Shown one piece after another: positions 58,813-64,000 of a stretch of DNA of 64,000 bases (within the stretch, counting starts at the first letter, position 1; each line of letters begins with the position of its first letter). The DNA comes from HGM11501 sp045123995 (GTDB lineage Bacteria > Bacillota > Clostridia > CAKSNL01 > HGM11501). Made by a program: the position numbers and the translations under genes. The stretch lies in NCBI GenBank assembly GCA_045123995.1, contig JBGVKY010000026.1:186001-250000 (forward strand), given 5' to 3'. The notes under the pieces are model-generated. The model made no database searches. It had not been told where the DNA came from and saw nothing but the letters and a program-made list of their open reading frames with translations.

Positions 58813-61800
58813 TTAATTTTCTTCAACGTCGCTTAATTTAAGGCTTAAAAGCTTTGTTACGCCCTTTTCCTGCATGGTTACGCCATAGAGCATATCCGCT
58901 GATTCCATAGTTCCTCTTCTGTGCGTTATAACAAGGAACTGGGTATCTTTATAGTTTCTTAAGAACGATGCAAATCTTATTACATTTCCTTCGTCAAGTG
59001 CCGCCTCTATCTCGTCCAGCACGCAGAAAGGCGTGGGACGCACAGAGAGCATGGCGAAAAACAGTGCGATAGCCGCAATAGCCTTTTCACCGCCTGACAA
59101 AAGCATGATGTTCTGAAGCTTCTTTCCCGGAGGCTGAAGCTCTATATCAATTCCGCTTTCCAGTATATCTGAGGGATCCTGAAGAGCAATATTCGCCATA
59201 CCTCCGCCTGTTAAGGCAACGTAGGTTTCCTTGAAGCTTGCATTTATCTTTTCAAACTGCTGTGAAAACTGTACGGACATAATCTTTTGCATATCCTCTA
59301 TTATCTTTTCCAGATTATCCTTGGTTTCAAGCATATCTTCTTTCTGTCCGTTCAAAAACTCATAACGTTCTGAAACATTTTTATAATCCTCTATAGCAGC
59401 TACGTTAATTGTTCCAAGGTCTTTAATGTCACGCTTAAGCTTACTTATTAAAGTAGCAGAGCTTGTCTTATTTCCCTTTGAATCCCTTTCTTTCACTGCT
59501 TCAGAGTATGTAAGTTCATATTCTTCCCAGAGCTTTCCGATATCTTCCCTTATGGCATTTTCGAGTGCCTCTGTTTTTCCACCCAATTTGGTAAGCTCCT
59601 GGGCAAGAGAAATAACTTTTCCGGAAATTTCCTTGTTTTCTTCACGAAGTCTCACAGTTTCAGCATCTTTCTTGCTGAACTCATCCTTCTTTTCTTCAAG
59701 CAATCTTCCTTTTTCTTCGTGCTTTTCCTTTAAGTTTTCAATATTTATGCCGATTAAACCTATCTCTTCCTCAACGGTTTTTATATCCTTGTTGAGATTT
59801 GCAATCTCCAAAGCCTTCGCCTCGGACAAAGCTCGTCTCGAATCGGCTCCTGCTCTTGCATTCTCCAGTGCATTAAAGTACATCTCAATATCTTTAGAGG
59901 CACTGGATATTTCCATGGTCTTATCTATTCTTGCCTGATTCAATTCTTCCAATTTTTCTCTTTTTTCCTCAAGCTTTAATGTAAGAGCTTTTAAATTTTC
60001 TCTTTCTTCTATGAGCTTATTTTCGTCGTTTTTGATAGATTCTTTCAAATCCTCTTTTGCTTTATCACGATTTTCAAGACCGTATATAAGCTGTTCTTTA
60101 GCCTGGGTTAAATCCTTAAGTCTTTCCTCTTTATTCTGGAGGATACTCTTCTTGATTTCAATTTTAGATAAAACATCAGCTGATTTTTCTTTGTTCTTTT
60201 CGATTTTTTCTGTAAGAGAAGAAGCATTCTCTCTCATTTTAGCTATTGCTTTTTCTGTCTTATCTATTTCTGTTTCAAGTGCACGGACTTTATCCTTTTG
60301 CTTATCAGAGGAAATTTTAAGCTTTTCTATTTCCTGCTTTCTTGACAAAAGACCCCTTACCTTACTCATACTACCGCCTGTTACGGCACCTCCGGAATTT
60401 ATATATTCCCCTGTAAGTGTAACAATTTTTATTTTTCCGTTTTGTGCCTTAAAAAGGCTTACGGCATTATCAAAGGTATCGCAAAGTGCCACATTTCCCA
60501 AAAGATTAAGCACTGCAGGATAAATGTCCTTATCACACTCAACGAAATCGGACACTGCTCCCAAAAAACCTTTATGACTTATTTTATCAAGACTTCTGGG
60601 TTTAATTATATTAAGGGGTAAAAAAGTCGCTCTGCCCTTTCCCTTTGACTTGAGGTAGCTTATAGCCTCATTTGCATCCTTGTCTGTTACTGTAACCACA
60701 TTCTGCATCGAACCGCCCAAAGATGCTTCAATTGCAGGAATGTATTTTTCTTCAACATGTATAAGCTCTGAAAGTACGCCCCTTATACCCTTTAAGTTTT
60801 TATTTTCAACAATACTTTTAACAGCACCTGAATATCCATCCATGTCTCGTTCAAGCTCTTCCAAAAATCGGAGTCTCGAAACATCTTCCTGCAAAGTGCC
60901 GCTTTCCTTGTTGTAGTCATTCTTTAATTCTTCGTCTTTATTTACAAGGAGAGCGAATTCTTCGTTCATTCTCTTCTTCTCAGCATCAAAACCTTCCTTC
61001 TCGGCAGTAAGATTTTCTTTCTCGGTTGAAAGATTTGAAAGTTCTTTTCTGTCAGCGTCAACCTCTCCCGACAAAACCTTTTCTTCAGAAGCCAAAGAAT
61101 TAAGTCTCTGGCTTTGTTCATCTGCTATAACATCAAAGGATTCAAGTCTTCCCGTCTTTCCCTCTATCTGCACAGAAAGAACATCTATTTCCGATGCTTT
61201 TTTAGCCGTTTCTGCAGCCATGGCATCTACTTCACTTCGTAGGGGCATTATATCCATGGCATTTAATTCACGCATAAGTGCATCCTTGCGTTCCTTAGCT
61301 TTATAAACTGTTTCCTGCGCCTTTGCCACAGAATCTTCCCCGTTTTCTTCACGGAGTGAATCTATTTCAGAATTCAGTCTTTTAATATTTTCCCTGATGT
61401 TTAAGATGGTATTGTTCTTTAGGTTTATGTCAGATTCTCTTTTTGCTATTTCCACCAAGATTTCGGATGCTTCATTTTTAATTGCCTCTAAGCCTGAATC
61501 GAAAAGTTCCTTTTCCCTGTAATAGGCTTCAATGGTCTTTTCGTTTTCTTCAGACTTTTCCTTGGCAGTATTGAAAGCTTCCTCAACATCTTCATAATTT
61601 TTCTTGGTCTTTTCGTATGTTGCCTTATTTTTCTCTATTGAATTTACAAAGGCAGTAACTTCAAGCCCCTTTAATTCCTCGGATAAAACCAAAAACTTCT
61701 GCGCCTTCTCAGACTGCTCTTTTAAAGGCCCCACCTGAGTTTCAAGCTCCGCAACAATGTCCTTGATTCTTATTAAGTTTTCGTTGGTACGTTCAAGCTT

Positions 61801-62337
61801 TCTTGTAGCTTCAGCCTTTCTGTACTTATACTTGGAGATACCGGACGCTTCCTCGAACATGGAACGTCTGTCTTCAGGGTTGGCATACAAAATCTTATCG
61901 ATTTTACCCTGACCGATAATGCTGTATCCGTCTCTTCCCATACCGGTATCCATGAGCATTTCATGAATATCTCTTAATCGGCAGGGTGTTTTATTTATAA
62001 AATATTCACCCTCTCCGCTTCTGTACACACGTCTTGTAAAAGCCACCTCATCATATTCCACCGGAAGAAGATGATTGGAATTATCCAATGTCAAAGTAAC
62101 CTCAGCAAAGCCGCTGGGGTTTCTTTTAGGCGTTCCCGTAAATATAACATCCTCCATCTTGCTTCCTCGCAATGTCTTGGCGCTCTGTTCCCCCAAAACC
62201 CACAAGATAGCGTCGGAAATATTACTTTTTCCGCTTCCGTTGGGGCCTACGATGGCACACACATTTCCGTCTAATTCAATTTTAGTCTTATCTGCAAAGG
62301 ACTTAAATCCCTGCATGGTGATACTTTTTAATATCAT
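58813..62337 (-). CDS. smc: Chromosome segregation protein SMC
   Basis: A 1174-residue condensin ATPase that loops and segregates the chromosome with ScpA/ScpB. The N-terminal Walker A GPNGSGKSN is at about 31-39 and the signature LSGGEKAIAAIALFFAML and Walker B FCVLDEIEAALDE near 1075-1125. Two long coiled coils, rich in Glu, Lys and Leu, flank a hinge (about 505-660, including GYSGAVKSIVE and TGEYINSGGAVTGGSM). The ATG at 62337 is 9 bp after AAGGA; an ATG 6 bp upstream is too close. The gene is 18 bp after ftsH, unlike the common rnc-smc-ftsY order. Confidence 0.97.
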   Translation of the reverse strand: MILKSITMQGFKSFADKTKIELDGNVCAIVGPNGSGKSNISDAILWVLGEQSAKTLRGSKMEDVIFTGTPKRNPSGFAEVTLTLDNSNHLLPVEYDEVAFTRRVYRSGEGEYFINKTPCRLRDIHEMLMDTGMGRDGYSIIGQGKIDKILYANPEDRRSMFEEASGISKYKYRKAEATRKLERTNENLIRIKDIVAELETQVGPLKEQSEKAQKFLVLSEELKGLEVTAFVNSIEKNKATYEKTKKNYEDVEEAFNTAKEKSEENEKTIEAYYREKELFDSGLEAIKNEASEILVEIAKRESDINLKNNTILNIRENIKRLNSEIDSLREENGEDSVAKAQETVYKAKERKDALMRELNAMDIMPLRSEVDAMAAETAKKASEIDVLSVQIEGKTGRLESFDVIADEQSQRLNSLASEEKVLSGEVDADRKELSNLSTEKENLTAEKEGFDAEKKRMNEEFALLVNKDEELKNDYNKESGTLQEDVSRLRFLEELERDMDGYSGAVKSIVENKNLKGIRGVLSELIHVEEKYIPAIEASLGGSMQNVVTVTDKDANEAISYLKSKGKGRATFLPLNIIKPRSLDKISHKGFLGAVSDFVECDKDIYPAVLNLLGNVALCDTFDNAVSLFKAQNGKIKIVTLTGEYINSGGAVTGGSMSKVRGLLSRKQEIEKLKISSDKQKDKVRALETEIDKTEKAIAKMRENASSLTEKIEKNKEKSADVLSKIEIKKSILQNKEERLKDLTQAKEQLIYGLENRDKAKEDLKESIKNDENKLIEERENLKALTLKLEEKREKLEELNQARIDKTMEISSASKDIEMYFNALENARAGADSRRALSEAKALEIANLNKDIKTVEEEIGLIGINIENLKEKHEEKGRLLEEKKDEFSKKDAETVRLREENKEISGKVISLAQELTKLGGKTEALENAIREDIGKLWEEYELTYSEAVKERDSKGNKTSSATLISKLKRDIKDLGTINVAAIEDYKNVSERYEFLNGQKEDMLETKDNLEKIIEDMQKIMSVQFSQQFEKINASFKETYVALTGGGMANIALQDPSDILESGIDIELQPPGKKLQNIMLLSGGEKAIAAIALFFAMLSVRPTPFCVLDEIEAALDEGNVIRFASFLRNYKDTQFLVITHRRGTMESADMLYGVTMQEKGVTKLLSLKLSDVEEN

Positions 62338-62355
62338 AGACATACATCCTTGATT

Positions 62356-64000
62356 TTAGTTTTCGGTATTTTCCTCTGTTCTATTTTCTTCCTCACGGCC
62401 TTCATAAACCGCCAGAAATTCTTCTCCGGTAAGAACTTCTCTTTCAATCAAAGCTTTTGCCACTGCTTCAAGCTTATCATTTTTCTCCGTAAGGATTCTT
62501 TTACATTCGCCGTAAGCTTCAGTAATAATCTTATCAACTTCCTGGTCAATAAGCGCGGCAGTCTCTTCTGAGTAATCTCTCGTATGTCCGTAATCTTTGC
62601 CTATAAATACTTCCCCGCTTCCGCCGAAGGTACGGGAGCCTAATTTTTCGCTCATTCCGTATTTTGTTATCATGTCCGTAGCAACCTTGGTTGCTCTCTG
62701 GATATCGCTTGATGCGCCGGTGTTGATTTCACCGAAAATCATTTCTTCCGCAACACGTCCGCCCATCATCATAACAATATCTTCAAACATTTCCTTTTTG
62801 GAAATATATGCCTTGTCATGGTCAGGAAGTGACATCGTAAATCCGCCTGCACGGCCTCTGGGGATAATGGAAACCTGATGAACCTTATCCTGAGTTTCTA
62901 AAGATGCTGCTGCAACAGCATGGCCTGCCTCGTGATAAGCAGTCTGCTTTTTATCCTTTTCCTGCATTTTCTTGGATTTCTTTTCAGGACCCATTACAAC
63001 CTTTAACATTGCATCGTCCAAATTGCTCTGGGAAATTTCTTTTTTATTTTCTCTTGCCGCCAAAAGAGCCGCTTCGTTCAAAAGATTTTCAAGATCCGCT
63101 CCTGTAAATCCATAGGTGGTTTTTGCAACAACAGAAAGGTCAACATCTCTTCCGAGAGGCTTGTTTTTAGCGTGGACCTTTAATATTTCAAGTCGTCCCT
63201 TCTGGTCGGGATATCCAACATAAACCTGTCTGTCAAATCTGCCGGGACGCATTAATGCGGGGTCTAATATATCTGCACGGTTTGTTGCCGCCAAAACAAT
63301 TGTACCCTCATTTATTCCAAATCCGTCCATTTCAACCAAAAGCTGATTTAATGTCTGCTCTCTTTCATCATGTCCTCCGCCGAGGCCTGCGCCACGGTGT
63401 CTTCCTACCGCATCAATTTCGTCAATGAATATAATTGAGGGCTGATTTTTCTTTGCTTGCTCAAATAAATCTCTTACTCTTGATGCTCCGACACCTACAA
63501 ACATTTCCACAAAGTCAGAGCCGCTTATACTGAAGAATGGCGCATTTGCTTCGCCTGCTACAGCCTTTGCAAGCAGGGTTTTACCTGTTCCCGGAGGGCC
63601 CACCAAAAGAACGCCCTTGGGAATTCTTGCTCCAAGCTCCGTATATTTTTTAGGATTTTTCAAAAACTCAACGATTTCCGTAAGTTCTTCCTTTTCTTCC
63701 TCTACACCTGCAACATCTGCAAACGTAACCTTTTTATTCCCGGGAGTTACTGCTTTATTCTTTATTTTGCCAAAGCTTAAAGCTCCGTTTCCGCCCTGGG
63801 CATTTTTCATCATTACGCTCCAGATAACACCGATTATAATGATTATGAAGAAAGGTGACAAAAGCGAAATCCATGCATAAACAGAAGATTCCTCAAGATA
63901 TGTCACAACCAGGGAGCCTTTTTCTATCTGTGCATCCATTTCTTCTTTAACCTGTTCATACAAAAGCTCTTTGGAGGGAATATCGTAAACAACTACCTTT
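62356..64000 (-). CDS. ftsH: ATP-dependent zinc metalloprotease FtsH (N-terminus off right edge)
   Basis: A membrane AAA+ protease that degrades damaged or regulatory membrane and soluble proteins. 547 residues are visible; the frame is open to the edge, so residues before KVVVYDIPS, including the first membrane helix, are missing. A second helix (about 30-48 of the visible part) follows. The AAA domain has GPPGTGKTLLAKAVAG (Walker A), FIDEIDAVGR (Walker B) and RPGRFDRQVYVG (SRH). The zinc site HEAGHAV is at about 383 of the visible part. First visible gene of the ftsH-smc-ftsY run. Confidence 0.97.
   Translation of the reverse strand, partial: KVVVYDIPSKELLYEQVKEEMDAQIEKGSLVVTYLEESSVYAWISLLSPFFIIIIIGVIWSVMMKNAQGGNGALSFGKIKNKAVTPGNKKVTFADVAGVEEEKEELTEIVEFLKNPKKYTELGARIPKGVLLVGPPGTGKTLLAKAVAGEANAPFFSISGSDFVEMFVGVGASRVRDLFEQAKKNQPSIIFIDEIDAVGRHRGAGLGGGHDEREQTLNQLLVEMDGFGINEGTIVLAATNRADILDPALMRPGRFDRQVYVGYPDQKGRLEILKVHAKNKPLGRDVDLSVVAKTTYGFTGADLENLLNEAALLAARENKKEISQSNLDDAMLKVVMGPEKKSKKMQEKDKKQTAYHEAGHAVAAASLETQDKVHQVSIIPRGRAGGFTMSLPDHDKAYISKKEMFEDIVMMMGGRVAEEMIFGEINTGASSDIQRATKVATDMITKYGMSEKLGSRTFGGSGEVFIGKDYGHTRDYSEETAALIDQEVDKIITEAYGECKRILTEKNDKLEAVAKALIEREVLTGEEFLAVYEGREEENRTEENTEN

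Noticed and set aside
59426..60523. Two 170-codon plus-strand frames opposite smc
   Set aside because: Ser/Leu/Phe-rich antisense shadows of the Lys/Glu-rich coiled coil, without ribosome binding sites or family motifs.

Overview
The window reads as chromosome from a low-GC Bacillota, most likely an anaerobic, endospore-forming member of the Clostridia. The evidence is strong AGGAGG ribosome binding sites, near-consensus sigma-A promoters (TTGACA-17-TATAAT), spore genes (gpr, a SpoIIM-like gene), pyruvate formate-lyase with its radical-SAM activase, GTP-type PEP carboxykinase, a membrane pyrophosphatase with the K+-dependent signature, an ECF-transporter ATPase, CdaA/CdaR and a CIRCE-controlled groESL. 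Species cannot be assigned from the sequence alone. I see no rRNA, CRISPR array, insertion sequence or prophage.

Layout. 1-5.7 kb: start of an ECF ATPase (-), a candidate small RNA with its own promoter and terminator, an RluA-type pseudouridine synthase overlapping an RNA methyltransferase, then pflA-pflB behind two tandem promoters. 5.7-11.9 kb (-): flavoprotein/lipoprotein/SDR operon, patatin and thioesterase, glutaminase, PRPP synthetase. 12.0-18.0 kb: gpr (+) converging on a SpoIIM-like gene and ruvC; argG-argH (+); a DUF2974 hydrolase. 18.0-24.1 kb (-): yceD-rpmF, cdaA-cdaR, LOG protein, PHP phosphoesterase, and a sugar dehydrogenase/isomerase pair divergent from an AraC regulator (+). 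25-29.6 kb (-): an MFS-GNAT-flavoprotein-flavoprotein operon. 29.7-32.1 kb (+): a secreted alkaline phosphatase with three S-layer-homology repeats.

32.1-32.6 kb is the most unusual stretch. An initiator tRNA gene (-) with an extra base in its T-stem is followed by a perfect 117-bp direct repeat that carries a second copy of the tRNA's 3' half, broken exactly at the anticodon. The repeat also holds an inverted imitation of the tRNA anticodon arm.

32.6-45.3 kb (-): pckG, HIT and PHP proteins, alaS, a five-gene MATE-trmO-rhaM-lipoprotein-aldo/keto reductase operon, asp23-nadK-argR, and an unrecognised protein. 45.4-47.5 kb (+): groES-groEL. 47.5-64 kb (-): a GGGtGRT protein with an Fe-S scaffold protein, pyruvate kinase behind a 65-residue protein, UDP-GlcNAc 2-epimerase, hppA, ybaK, a UPF0182 membrane protein, ftsY, smc, and ftsH running off the right edge.

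The genes are mostly core metabolism and housekeeping: PFL, pyruvate kinase, PEPCK and the H+/Na+-pyrophosphatase in fermentation and energy saving; argG/argH with an ArgR repressor encoded elsewhere in the window; c-di-AMP synthesis and its regulator; SRP receptor, SMC and FtsH in secretion, chromosome and membrane quality control. Coding starts below were chosen by Shine-Dalgarno position, so several are shorter than the longest open frame.
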